From contig NZ_CP119968.1 in NCBI RefSeq assembly GCF_032163395.1, forward strand, positions 791,501 to 855,500: DNA of 64,000 bases. The letters run 5' to 3'. The notes under the pieces are model-generated. The model was not told where the DNA came from. It searched no databases and saw only the letters and a program-made list of their open reading frames with translations. Source of the DNA: Gloeocapsopsis dulcis. Lineage in GTDB: Bacteria > Cyanobacteriota > Cyanobacteriia > Cyanobacteriales > Chroococcidiopsidaceae. The stretch's first letter is position 1; each line of letters starts with the position of its first letter. A program made the translations under genes and the position numbers. Below, in pieces: positions 9,173-17,852 of the stretch.

Positions 9173-10789
9173 GTGTTAGCCAGTGGTCTCTGGATTTTAT
9201 TAATGGGATTTTTTGCAGGTCAGCTTGCCCAACGCTTGGGCGCACCTCCCCTAATTGGCATGATTTTGGTTGGCATTGCAATAGGTCCGCAAGTGGCAGA
9301 TTTTATTAGTCCTGAAGTTTTAGGCGCAGCCGATGACTTACGGTTAGTTGCGGTCACGATTATCTTGATGAAAGCAGGACTAGGGCTAGACCGAGAAAAG
9401 CTAGCACAACAAGGAACAGTGGCATTAAGGTTGGGGTTTCTCCCAGCGACGACTGAGGCAATAGTTGTTGCACTTGTATCGATGTTTCTCTTTAACTTTG
9501 ATTTTTTTACTGGCTTGCTGTTGGGTTGTGTTGTCGGTGCAGAGTCACCTGCGGTCATTGTACCTGGAATGCTGCGGCTTAAGAGTTTGGGCTGGGGAGT
9601 CGTAAAAGGAATTCCCGATGCAATTTTGACAGGAAGTGCGCTGTCTGATGTCTTGCTTTTGCTGGTATTTAGCTTGTTACTCAACTTCCTGGGACAACAG
9701 GGGAGTGAATCGATAACACTTTTTGGGGGTATTACCTTATCTCCTTTACAACTTTTACCTTTTCAGGTAGTTCTAGAAATTGTCTTAGGATTAGCAGCAG
9801 GTTTTCTCTTTGCTCGCTTGTTAGTACTAGTGCTGGTTCAACAAAACTGGACACGCAATGTTGTTCAGGACATGGTTATTGCATCTGGCGCAGCATTATT
9901 TCTCGTCATTTTTACCGAAGTGTTTCCCTACTATTCGGGTTATCTTGCTGTGATGGCAATGGGGTTCTTTTTAATTGAATTTGATGCACCCCTTGCTCGT
10001 TTGATTCGTGGTGGATTTGATGTCTTGTGGGTAATAGCAGAGATTGTCTTATTTGTACTGCTAGGAGCAACTATTCAGCTTCAGGTATTAGGAAATATCT
10101 TACTACCTGGGTTGTTACTTTTAGCTCTTGGGTTGGTAGTGGGTCGCTCAATTGGTTGGTATCTCTCAACTTTAGGTAGCAACTGGAATTGGCAAGAAAA
10201 GGTGTTCTTACTCCCAGGAAATATGGCAAAGGCAACAGTACAAGCCGCAATTGGTGCGTTACCTTTAGCAGCGGGAATTGAAGGTGGCGAAATAATTTTG
10301 GCGATCGCCGCGCTCTCGATCTTGACAACGGCTCCCATCGGTGCATGGACAACACAGGTGTTTGCACCCAAACTATTAGAAAAAGGAGAAGTCGATCCTA
10401 CCAAAGTTGCAGTTACAGGTCGTCCTGTATTTTTAGCAGCAGTAGATACCTCACCCCTTGCAGTCCAAGTCCTCCGTAAAGCGGCTGATTTAGCACGACG
10501 CAGCAATGGCAAAGTGATTGTGTTGTACGTCGATAATGTGGGAGACAAACGCGCCGTAGACCAACTGCACAGCAAAGCAAAACAGATACTTGCGGATATT
10601 CGCTATGAGTTTCTCACACAATCCGGTGCAGTTCCAGAAGCGATCGTTCAAGTAGCCCAAGCGCGTCAAGTGACAGATGTTGTCATCGGTAAACGGGGAC
10701 ATCGTGCTTGGGAAGAGGTAATCCTTGGTTCTGTTTCCCAAGCTGTTTTAGAAATGAGTCCGATTCCTGTGATCGCAGTTGATAGCTAA
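9173..10789 (+). CDS. Cation:proton antiporter with C-terminal USP-like domain
   Basis: About twelve hydrophobic segments over the first ~390 residues (e.g. LWILLMGFFAGQLAQRLG, ILVGIAIGPQVADFI, LLLGCVVGAESPAVIVPG) mark a monovalent cation/proton antiporter of the CPA superfamily, with a polar GAESPA motif in the core. The last ~140 residues (PVFLAAVDTSPLAVQVLRKA, GKVIVLYV, DVVIGKRGHRAWEEVILGSVSQAVLE, SPIPVIAVD) form a universal-stress-protein fold likely to bind nucleotide and gate transport. I chose GTG at 9173 because AAGGAG at 9161-9166 precedes it by six bases; a TTG at 9131 is in frame but lacks such a site. The 3' end overlaps the truncated RES toxin remnant on the opposite strand. Confidence 0.88.
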   Translation: MLASGLWILLMGFFAGQLAQRLGAPPLIGMILVGIAIGPQVADFISPEVLGAADDLRLVAVTIILMKAGLGLDREKLAQQGTVALRLGFLPATTEAIVVALVSMFLFNFDFFTGLLLGCVVGAESPAVIVPGMLRLKSLGWGVVKGIPDAILTGSALSDVLLLLVFSLLLNFLGQQGSESITLFGGITLSPLQLLPFQVVLEIVLGLAAGFLFARLLVLVLVQQNWTRNVVQDMVIASGAALFLVIFTEVFPYYSGYLAVMAMGFFLIEFDAPLARLIRGGFDVLWVIAEIVLFVLLGATIQLQVLGNILLPGLLLLALGLVVGRSIGWYLSTLGSNWNWQEKVFLLPGNMAKATVQAAIGALPLAAGIEGGEIILAIAALSILTTAPIGAWTTQVFAPKLLEKGEVDPTKVAVTGRPVFLAAVDTSPLAVQVLRKAADLARRSNGKVIVLYVDNVGDKRAVDQLHSKAKQILADIRYEFLTQSGAVPEAIVQVAQARQVTDVVIGKRGHRAWEEVILGSVSQAVLEMSPIPVIAVDS

Positions 10790-11092
10790 ATTAATAATAG
10801 CTAAAGCCACAGGTGCAGGTGTCTCGCGCCAGTTTTTTGGCAGTTGTTCAGATGTAATTACTTCAGTTGCAAGGTCGTCGGGAACCTCAGATGCAATTGC
10901 AACAAACTCGGTAGTCACATCTTCTTTGTTCAGATGTACAAGTAATTCAAGTGCAGCAAGCGCCAAGCTTGAGGAAGTATAAACTGCACTCACACCTTGA
11001 GGAGTCCAGCGACCGCCAACAAGTCTTGTCCCTTCTCCGCTAAAAGCTGTCATTGCATACTTGCGTTTGCTAATGCGCCAAACCTGCATCAC
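10748..11092 (-). pseudogene. RES-domain toxin, C-terminally truncated
   Basis: The N-terminal ~95 residues match the RES domain (MQVWRISKRKYAMTAFSGEG, RLVGGRWTPQGVSAVYTSSS, LALAALELLVHL, LPKNWRETPAP). RES toxins of RES-Xre systems degrade NAD+ and are about 150-160 residues long. Here the family sequence stops at 'PAP' and the remaining ~20 residues are read from the antisense of the antiporter 3' end. The C-terminal ~45 residues are therefore missing and activity is doubtful. It follows the antitoxin remnant by two bases, as in intact operons. Confidence 0.75.
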
Positions 11093-11094
11093 AG

Positions 11095-11313
11095 CTAACT
11101 ATATACTCCATACTCGATCCGAGTTAGCACCTGATTGACTTGTTCTGCACCAGTTTCTGTGTCTAGAAGACCCAGTGGAGTTTCACCACCCAAAGCTTGA
11201 TTCGGTCTTTTCAACCAGTTTTTCGCAACTTGCTCGTCCTCAAACACTTCTTCAGCTCTCGCTGTTATCCGTGCATAATGTTTGCTCCAGCCACATCTAT
11301 TGATTTTTGACAT
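11095..11313 (-). pseudogene. Xre/MbcA/ParS-type antitoxin, N-terminally truncated
   Basis: A 72-residue protein matching the C-terminal toxin-binding domain (DUF2384) of RES-associated antitoxins: 'ARAEEVFEDEQVAKNWLKRP', 'NQALGGETPLGLLDTE' and the terminal 'RIEYGVYS'. The usual N-terminal Xre-like helix-turn-helix region (~60-80 residues) is not encoded upstream; instead only 45 bp separate it from the next gene's stop. The first ~15 residues are not family-like. It could still be translated, but DNA binding and autoregulation should be lost. Confidence 0.7.
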
Positions 11314-11358
11314 TTGTCATTACTATAGCGTCAATTATCAAGAAGATTTTCCTAGCCT

Positions 11359-12819
11359 CTAATCTTTCTTTCTGAGGTTAAATCGCTTCAACCACTGCCA
11401 GAATTTGAACAAGATTTTTTCTAGCCACACCATAGCGCGATCTAACCATTCGAGGACTTGTTCTAGGGGGTGCTTGACATAACCCATTGTGATCGCAGAA
11501 ACATCGATCCACTCAGAAGTCGGATTAATTTGGGCTAGGTTAGTTTGCGGTGATGGTTCAGGAGTTACAGAAGCGATCACACTCATTCGTACTTTTACTA
11601 ATGCAGTCACTACATTGATTTTGGGCTTAAATCTTTGCCAACCATTGATTAGCTTTCGGCGTAGGGAATCACTTGTTTTATTCTCAGGGAGAACTTTATT
11701 TGGTATTTGAGTAGCTGCTGTTCCTTGTCCTTCAGCTTCTGATTCGACTTCTCCAAATAAGTCACTAAGTGTCAACCAAGGGTCTTCAATAGTAGGCGAT
11801 GAAGCAGGTAATTGAGAGACAGGGCGATATGGTATTCTTTTCGGTTGGGTCTTTTTGGAAAACTGTAAAGATTTTGTTGAGGGCGTATCTTTTCCTAGTT
11901 TCGTGCTACTATCACTTCCAAAAAAGAAATCAATTGCTGCCCAAATTAAAGCTTGAATTCGTAAAGTGTGACTTGTAGAACTATTAGATTCGATATTATT
12001 TCGATTTATTGTGTTTGCTAGTATAGTTGTGCTATTTAATTGATTTTGCCAGTGTTGAGTTAGTGCGAAAGAATGCGATTCTATCTCTGCTAAAACGCGA
12101 TCTAGAAATGTCAGAGGTGATTTTTCAAGAAGAAGTAAATTGCTTGTATCTGTGTCACTTTTAAGTTGTGTTTGAACTTGGGAAGCATAAGCTAGGCGTT
12201 GGTAACGCCAGTATGTTGCGACTTCTCCTTGAATCTTGGCTTGCAGTTGTTCCTGGTGTTGTGGCGTAAAAACATCAAGAATTTCATTTTCAGTTGTGAC
12301 TAAGACCAAGTTGCGACTTGCAAGCCCACTAGCAATTCCTCGAATCACCCGTCGATTATTCTTCAGTTTTGCAGTAATAGGTATCCACTCTACAGGTGAA
12401 GCAACTGTGGGGCGATTTGGTTGGAATAATTCCTTACTCTGTTGAGCTAAACGAATGAGATGCAGCAAGAACCAGGCAAAATTTCTTTTGGGTTGCTCAT
12501 CTCGGTTAGGTAGCGCAATTTTTTCAGTAGGTAGTTCAAATAACTGTAAGACTTGCTGAATTGGCGTGTCCGCGCTAGGAGGTGTTGGCGGGGAAGAATC
12601 TTGCTGAGTTGCTTGTAGTTGTGGTGACGCTGGCTTTTGAGAAAACTGTTTAGATTTCTGAAATAAAGCGTAGAAAGGATATAGGACGGCTGGTGATATC
12701 CAACTGGTAGCAAATTGAATTTGACGAAAAGCGCGATCGCATTGCTGCGTAAACCGCCGCGATTGCTGGTGAACAAAATTGAAGAGTTTGCTTTGATAGC
12801 GACCAGAAGCCGAAGACAT
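11359..12819 (-). CDS. Conserved cyanobacterial hypothetical protein, 486 aa
   Basis: No named domain recognised. The protein is basic at the N-terminus, has a Pro/Gln/Ser-rich stretch at ~65-95, a central region with 'VEWIPITAKLKNNRRVIRGI' and 'NLVLVTTENEILDVFTPQHQ', a weakly hydrophobic helix 'IQALIWAAIDFFFGSD' around residue 290, and a low-complexity Ser/Lys/Pro segment at ~295-350. The last ~50 residues (MGYVKHPLEQVLEWLDRAMVWLEKILFKFWQWLKRFN) form an amphipathic, Trp-rich helix that could lie on a membrane. No signal peptide. It stands alone between the toxin-antitoxin remnant and the mannosidase gene. Confidence 0.6.
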   Translation of the reverse strand: MSSASGRYQSKLFNFVHQQSRRFTQQCDRAFRQIQFATSWISPAVLYPFYALFQKSKQFSQKPASPQLQATQQDSSPPTPPSADTPIQQVLQLFELPTEKIALPNRDEQPKRNFAWFLLHLIRLAQQSKELFQPNRPTVASPVEWIPITAKLKNNRRVIRGIASGLASRNLVLVTTENEILDVFTPQHQEQLQAKIQGEVATYWRYQRLAYASQVQTQLKSDTDTSNLLLLEKSPLTFLDRVLAEIESHSFALTQHWQNQLNSTTILANTINRNNIESNSSTSHTLRIQALIWAAIDFFFGSDSSTKLGKDTPSTKSLQFSKKTQPKRIPYRPVSQLPASSPTIEDPWLTLSDLFGEVESEAEGQGTAATQIPNKVLPENKTSDSLRRKLINGWQRFKPKINVVTALVKVRMSVIASVTPEPSPQTNLAQINPTSEWIDVSAITMGYVKHPLEQVLEWLDRAMVWLEKILFKFWQWLKRFNLRKKD

Positions 12820-12895
12820 AATAAGAATTAAGTTAAAGAATTAAATAATTACACTTGTTTAGGTTGGTTAATTGTTAATAGTTAATAGGATTTCA

Positions 12896-12918
12896 CCACT
12901 GACCACTGACCACTGACC
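12896..12918. repeat. Short tandem heptamer repeat (CCACTGA)3
   Basis: Three perfect CCACTGA units followed by CCA in the gap before the mannosidase gene. Heptamer short tandem repeats between genes are common in cyanobacteria. No function is apparent. Confidence 0.85.
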
Positions 12919-12977
12919 AGCCTTCTAGTTACGTTAATTGTCACCTACTCATTTAACAAACTGATTTTATCGAAAAG

Positions 12978-15900
12978 ATGACCTCTACAGTATCGCAAAC
13001 TTATAGCAACTTAATCTCCTCTGTTATTGAGAAACTTCGTGGTTGTACTCAAGTCAATGTTCAAGCGTGTTGGCAAATTTTAGATGAATCACAAGTAGCA
13101 ACCAATTGGTCGCAGGCTGAAATAGCACAACTCAATGCTAGAGAACACATTGCTTGGTCAGCAGGGCAAATGCTATGGTTAGCCCAAAAAGTTGTCATTC
13201 CCCACGATTTATCAGGTTATCTGATCGCTGGTTTGCGTTTGCGCTTAGCACTTACCTGGTGGGCAGAAGCTGCACAAATTTATGTTAATGGTCAACTTTT
13301 ACAAGAAGGCGATTTATTTGATTGTTCGACTCGCGTACTGCTAAGTCCAGCAGTGACACCAGACGAAGAAATTACGGTTATTTTACGCTTGGTTAGTCCA
13401 AATCACGATGCTGGGGCTTTAGTGCGATCGCTTTGTATTTATGAATCAACTAACGCAGCATATCCTGAACCAGGCTTTATTGCTGATGAATTTGCGGTTT
13501 TACAACGCTATTTAGAAACTTTCCATCCTGAAAAATTATCAATCCTCGCTACAGCGCTTGCGCAAATCGATTGGTCAGTTCTACCCGACAAGCACGCATT
13601 TACAGAATCACTTCTCACTGTTCGTTCCTCGGTGCAATACCTTGCTGAAGAGATCAAGCAGCGCCAAATTCAACTTCTCGGTCACGCACACCTCGATTTA
13701 GCCTGGTTGTGGGCAATTAGTGATACCTGGGAAGCCGCACAGCGGACGTTTACGTCGGTTCTCAATCTCCAACAAGATTTTCCTGAATTAATTTTTTGTC
13801 ACTCTACGCCTGCACTTTATGCCTGGATCGAAGAACATCGTCCTGATTTATTTGCAGCAATTCAACAACAAGTTAATACTGGACGCTGGGAAATTGTTGG
13901 CGGGTTATGGGTAGAACCTGAACTTAATTTAGTTAGTGGCGAATCGATTGTGCGTCAGCTATTGTACGGTCAACGCTATGTCTTAGCCAAATTTGGCGCG
14001 ATTTCTACGGTTGCATGGCTACCAGATAGTTTTGGTTTTTGTGCTACATTACCGCAGTTTTTCCAGCAAGCTGGAATTAAGTATTTTGTCACGCAAAAGT
14101 TACTGTGGAACGATACAACTAAGTTTCCTTATGGTGCTTTTTGGTGGCGATCGCCTGATGGCAGCGCAATATTAAGTCTCATGTCTGCCCCGATTGGTGA
14201 AGGCATTGACCCGATCAAAATGGCAACTTATGCCTGTAACTGGGAACAGCAAACAAGTTTCAAAGCCTCACTATGGCTTCCTGGAGTCGGCGATCACGGC
14301 GGTGGTCCTACTCGCGATATGTTAGAAGTCGCTCAAAGGTGGCAAAATTCTTCCTTCTTCCCCCAACTGAAATTCACTACAGCACAACAGTATCTTCAGC
14401 AAATCCACAGTACTTCTCAACGTGATGAAGAAATTACCTCTCGCCCCTCACCCCAGACTTCGTCCCGCTGGGCTTCGCCTCGCTTCGCTAACGCTAACGC
14501 CCCTCACCCCTCACCCCTTCCTATCTGGCAAGATGAACTCTATCTCGAATTTCATCGCGGTTGTTACACTACCCATGCCGATCAAAAGTACCGGAATCGC
14601 TGCTGTGAAGGATTACTGTATCAAGCAGAGTTGTTTGCCGCACTAGCTGATATCACTGCTGATATTGCTTACCCGCAAGCTGAATTAGAAACGGCTTGGA
14701 AAAAAGTATTGTTTAACCAGTTTCATGATATCCTTCCTGGTTCTTCCATTCCTGAAGTTTACGCCGAGGTAAATCCCACTTGGGAAGAAGTTGAACAAGT
14801 CACGACAGAAATTACGCAGCAGTCACTTCTTGCGATCGCATCTCAAATCAAATTACCGCCACCACCGCATCCTGACGCTCAAGCCTTGGTTGTCTTTAAT
14901 TCCCTCAACTGGCAACGTTGTGAGGTCGTTAGTGTGACATCACCTGATGCACAAGATTGGGTTGTTTATGACTTAGATGGAAATCAGCTACCTTGCCAGA
15001 CTATTGACACTCGAACAATATTATTTAGTGCCAAAAGTATTCCTGCTACAGGTTATCGTGTTTTTTGGCTATTAGCACTAACACCAATCGTTGCAACAAC
15101 CGAGGTATTAAATAATACAACAAAAATTGAGTACAAAAAGCTCAATAATACAAATAGTGTACCAGGTGCTGAGTATTACTCTGAAAACAAAAAAAACTTT
15201 CCTGAAGATTGGATATTAGAAAATGAATTTTTGCGGGTAATTGTTGATGATGAAAATGGAGATTTGAAAAGTATTTTTGATAAGACTTGCGATCGCGAAA
15301 TATTGCATTCCGACGGAGGTAATCAATTACAAGGATTTACAGATAGCGGTCAATATTGGGATGCATGGAACATTGACCCTAATTATGCACAACATCCCCT
15401 ACCACCATCACAACTCAAATCAATTCAATGGTTAGAGTGCGGAATAGTTCAAAATCGTATTCGCGTTGTACGCCAACTTGGAGAATCAGAATTTTGTCAA
15501 GACTATATATTACAAGCCGATTCGCCATTGTTGAAAATTGAGACTACTGTCAACTGGCAAGCGCGTCATGTTTTAGTAAAAGCGGCTTTTCCTTTTAACT
15601 TTGAAACTGACTATGCTACTTATGAAATTCCTTGCGGCGTGATTCAACGTACTACCAAGCCAGAAACGCCAGCGGAACAAGCTAAATGGGAAGTTCCAGC
15701 CCTACATTGGGCAGATTTAAGTACGCATGATTATGGAGTGAGTTTACTGAATGATTGCAAATACGGTTACGATAGCCAACCCCATCAATTACGCTTAACC
15801 TTACTACGTGGTGCAGAATGGCCTAACCCAGACGCGGATCGAGGAAACCATCAATTCACATATGCGATTTATCCACATCAAGGTAGTTGGCAACAAGCCC

Positions 15901-16268
15901 AGACGGTACGACGCGGCTATGAGCTAAATTATCCGCTACAAGCGATGTTAGTGTCACCGTGCGATCGCGTTTCGCAAAACTTACCACCTGTAGGCTGTTT
16001 TCTTGATTTATCAGTAGACAACTTAATTTTGATGGCATTTAAACAGTCAGAAGACAATGCTCAACGATGGATTTTACGCTGCTACGAATGTCACGGAGAA
16101 CCCGCGCAGTTAACTTTAAAAAGTGATTTGGGTTTAGCCTTGGAGGAAACTGTTGATTTATTAGAACGAACCACTACTGATGAATTGTTGCGATCGCCAA
16201 CCTACAAAGTTTCGCCTTGGAAAATTTTCTCAATTGCAGTGACTTATAATCAGAAAAAAGATACTTAA
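12978..16268 (+). CDS. GH38 alpha-mannosidase
   Basis: A 1096-residue enzyme of glycoside hydrolase family 38, acting on terminal alpha-mannosyl residues. The order is an N-terminal beta domain (to ~220), the catalytic (beta/alpha)7 domain with zinc-binding 'GHAHLDLAW' (His236, Asp240), 'WLPDSFGF' whose Asp at ~350 is the expected nucleophile, and 'GDHGGGPTRD' near 440, then middle and C-terminal beta domains. There is no signal peptide, so it is probably cytoplasmic; a role in turnover of storage or wall glycans is inference. Residues ~484-514 (RPSPQ..., NANAPHPSPLPIW) do not look like GH38 and are encoded by repeat-like DNA, see the separate repeat entry. Start ATG follows an AT-rich leader without a strong ribosome-binding site. 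Confidence 0.9.
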   Translation: MTSTVSQTYSNLISSVIEKLRGCTQVNVQACWQILDESQVATNWSQAEIAQLNAREHIAWSAGQMLWLAQKVVIPHDLSGYLIAGLRLRLALTWWAEAAQIYVNGQLLQEGDLFDCSTRVLLSPAVTPDEEITVILRLVSPNHDAGALVRSLCIYESTNAAYPEPGFIADEFAVLQRYLETFHPEKLSILATALAQIDWSVLPDKHAFTESLLTVRSSVQYLAEEIKQRQIQLLGHAHLDLAWLWAISDTWEAAQRTFTSVLNLQQDFPELIFCHSTPALYAWIEEHRPDLFAAIQQQVNTGRWEIVGGLWVEPELNLVSGESIVRQLLYGQRYVLAKFGAISTVAWLPDSFGFCATLPQFFQQAGIKYFVTQKLLWNDTTKFPYGAFWWRSPDGSAILSLMSAPIGEGIDPIKMATYACNWEQQTSFKASLWLPGVGDHGGGPTRDMLEVAQRWQNSSFFPQLKFTTAQQYLQQIHSTSQRDEEITSRPSPQTSSRWASPRFANANAPHPSPLPIWQDELYLEFHRGCYTTHADQKYRNRCCEGLLYQAELFAALADITADIAYPQAELETAWKKVLFNQFHDILPGSSIPEVYAEVNPTWEEVEQVTTEITQQSLLAIASQIKLPPPPHPDAQALVVFNSLNWQRCEVVSVTSPDAQDWVVYDLDGNQLPCQTIDTRTILFSAKSIPATGYRVFWLLALTPIVATTEVLNNTTKIEYKKLNNTNSVPGAEYYSENKKNFPEDWILENEFLRVIVDDENGDLKSIFDKTCDREILHSDGGNQLQGFTDSGQYWDAWNIDPNYAQHPLPPSQLKSIQWLECGIVQNRIRVVRQLGESEFCQDYILQADSPLLKIETTVNWQARHVLVKAAFPFNFETDYATYEIPCGVIQRTTKPETPAEQAKWEVPALHWADLSTHDYGVSLLNDCKYGYDSQPHQLRLTLLRGAEWPNPDADRGNHQFTYAIYPHQGSWQQAQTVRRGYELNYPLQAMLVSPCDRVSQNLPPVGCFLDLSVDNLILMAFKQSEDNAQRWILRCYECHGEPAQLTLKSDLGLALEETVDLLERTTTDELLRSPTYKVSPWKIFSIAVTYNQKKDT
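14440..14522. repeat. Intergenic-type repeat inserted in frame in the mannosidase gene
   Basis: The segment contains CGCCCCTCACCCC-type direct repeats at both sides (around 14442 and 14498-14518) and a core GCTTCGCCTCGCTTCGCTAA plus CGCTAACGC. Such GC-rich units normally lie between cyanobacterial genes. Here it keeps the frame open and adds roughly 28 residues between the catalytic domain and 'IWQDELYLEFHRG'. Confidence 0.6.
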
Positions 16269-16370
16269 AAAGTAAATAATAAACTCCCTACTCCCCGACT
16301 TACAAATGTGTGATACCCAACTATGCCCACATACTATAAACCTTTTCGTAACTAACTAGGAATTGGAAGA

Positions 16371-17080
16371 ATGCCACTCGACACAGCACGGGTAATCGCT
16401 CAATCTGAACATGATGCGCTGTGGGTGGGCAGAAGCCGAGGACTGCAATGAGGTTCCTTGGCAGTGGAATGAATTTGAGCGACGACGGACTATCCCGAAG
16501 CGGTTGGGGCAGGGGGAGACTCGGATCATTGAGTTGCATCCAGGACTAATCATTCACATTACCACCTATCAATTTTGGCGTCCCCTGTGTCTAGACTATC
16601 GCTGCGTTATGGATGGAGTACTATTATCGAATTTCTATTTAGCGGGCGATAAGCCTAACGGCATGGCTGCGCTTACCGCCGCATAATCAACCCAGGCATT
16701 CAGCTTGAAGAAGATCGTGAAGAAACTGCTGGTGAAACCTGTTTGTGCTATATTTCAGAGGCGCGATCAATTGAATATTTCCCTGCTGGGCAACTCCTTA
16801 AGAACCTGACGATTGAGACGGATTTAGAACGATTGAGGTCGTTTGGGATGAACTGGGACAATGCCTCATTGCTGCGATCGTTGATCGAGGGGAATTGTGA
16901 GAGCTTTCATCAATCTCTGAACATAACCACACCTGCCATGCAACAGGTGCTCCGACAAATTCTTGATTGTCCCTATCATGGTACAATCAAGCGCATATAC
17001 TTGGAAAGTAAGGTGCTAGAGCTACTGGCGTTGCAGTTTCATCAATTAGCACTACAGTCATGTACCACAATTCCAAATTG
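16371..17080 (+). pseudogene. AraC/PchR-type regulator remnant, frameshifted and truncated
   Basis: Three frames together read like the effector part of an AraC-family (PchR-like) regulator of siderophore genes: 'SEHDALWV' from ATG 16371, a shift near 16428, then 'IPKRLGQGETRIIELHPGL' and 'DGVLLSNFYLAG', a second shift near 16670, then 'NPGIQLEEDREETAGETCLCYI' and 'ILDCPYHGTIKRIYLESKVLELLALQ'. The C-terminal AraC helix-turn-helix domain (~100 residues) is absent because the IS1-family element at 17081 starts right after. With two shifts and no DNA-binding domain it is dead. In other cyanobacteria such regulators sit directly before TonB receptor genes, as the remnant does here. Confidence 0.75.
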
Positions 17081-17851
17081 GTAGTGCTAAACAAGTAATG
17101 ATGCATTGTAGTAATGCACAAAATACCAAATAGCCCCAATATGATTCTCCAATGACCTAGAAAAGGACAATGTTTTTCGCACCAATCGAGAGACCCGTTG
17201 CCTGAGCGTGTTGTTGAAGCGCTCAACATAACTGGTCTTGCCCGTCTCTTTGCCGACTGCACGATGCCGCTTATTCGGTAAAACTGCTGCGTAGGCTGCC
17301 CAAAAATCGGTGTAAGCAACTGCACATTGACGGTAGACTGGGGACAAAGAATTCCACAATTGACGAGCTGCCGTTTCGTCTCGTGTACCAATGTAAACGC
17401 CAACAATTTCACGCGTGTCTGCATCCAGAGCTAACCAAACCCATTGTTTGTTGCCTTTGTGGTCTACAAATGACCACAACTCATCACACTGAATCGTTAG
17501 CACCCCTTTTTTGGGTGTCACCTGCACTTGCCGAGGCACCTGAGCATATTTCTGATTAACGTAGCTTTGCAGCCATTGCTCAGACACCTGCGCTACACGA
17601 GCAATTCCAGCAAGGGAAATCCGCTCCAACAGCAATCGGTCAATCCACTCCCGTGTGTTTTGGTCTATCACCTTCTTTTGGGGATGTTCTACGAATTGCC
17701 GACCGCATTCATGACATTTGAACCGTTGTTTACCGTTGTGAATTCGACCATTTTTGACTGTTTGAGAAGATGCACAAATGGGGCAGGCAGGCATGAGAGA
17801 AAAAAATCAGCAAGAGTTCTACTTCTCCATCATTACATCTTGAGCACTACC
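17081..17851 (-). mobile_element. IS1-family insertion sequence (single-ORF type)
   Basis: The ends are GGTAGTGCTAAACAAGTAAT at 17081 and, as reverse complement from 17851, GGTAGTGCTCAAGATGTAAT; about 20 of the first 24 positions match. The element is 771 bp and encodes one transposase. No target duplication is seen at the borders; the two flanks belong to different genes, so sequence was lost on at least one side. Confidence 0.88.
17087..17794 (-). CDS. IS1-family transposase (single open frame)
   Basis: A 235-residue transposase with an N-terminal zinc ribbon (C-P-I-C near residue 4-7, C-x2-C near 27), a helix-turn-helix region (LAGIARVAQVSEQWLQSYV) and the DDE-type catalytic domain: 'QCDELWSFV' with the first Asp, 'AVAYTDFWAAY' with the second, and 'TSYVERFNNTLRQRVSRLVRKTLSFS' containing the last acidic residue. 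Unlike classical IS1 it needs no frameshift. The frame is intact, so this copy may be functional in trans. The gene fills nearly the whole element, ending six bases from the left end. Confidence 0.9.
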   Translation of the reverse strand: MPACPICASSQTVKNGRIHNGKQRFKCHECGRQFVEHPQKKVIDQNTREWIDRLLLERISLAGIARVAQVSEQWLQSYVNQKYAQVPRQVQVTPKKGVLTIQCDELWSFVDHKGNKQWVWLALDADTREIVGVYIGTRDETAARQLWNSLSPVYRQCAVAYTDFWAAYAAVLPNKRHRAVGKETGKTSYVERFNNTLRQRVSRLVRKTLSFSRSLENHIGAIWYFVHYYNASLLV

Positions 17852-17852
17852 C

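Noticed and set aside
9220-9684. 154-codon antisense frame inside the antiporter gene
   Set aside because: Composition is that of an antisense shadow (Ser/Thr/Pro/Lys rich), and the sense frame has strong membrane-protein features.
17081-17851. A target duplication for the second IS1 element
   Set aside because: Flanks (CCAAATT and CTTAAGC) do not match; flank loss is more likely.
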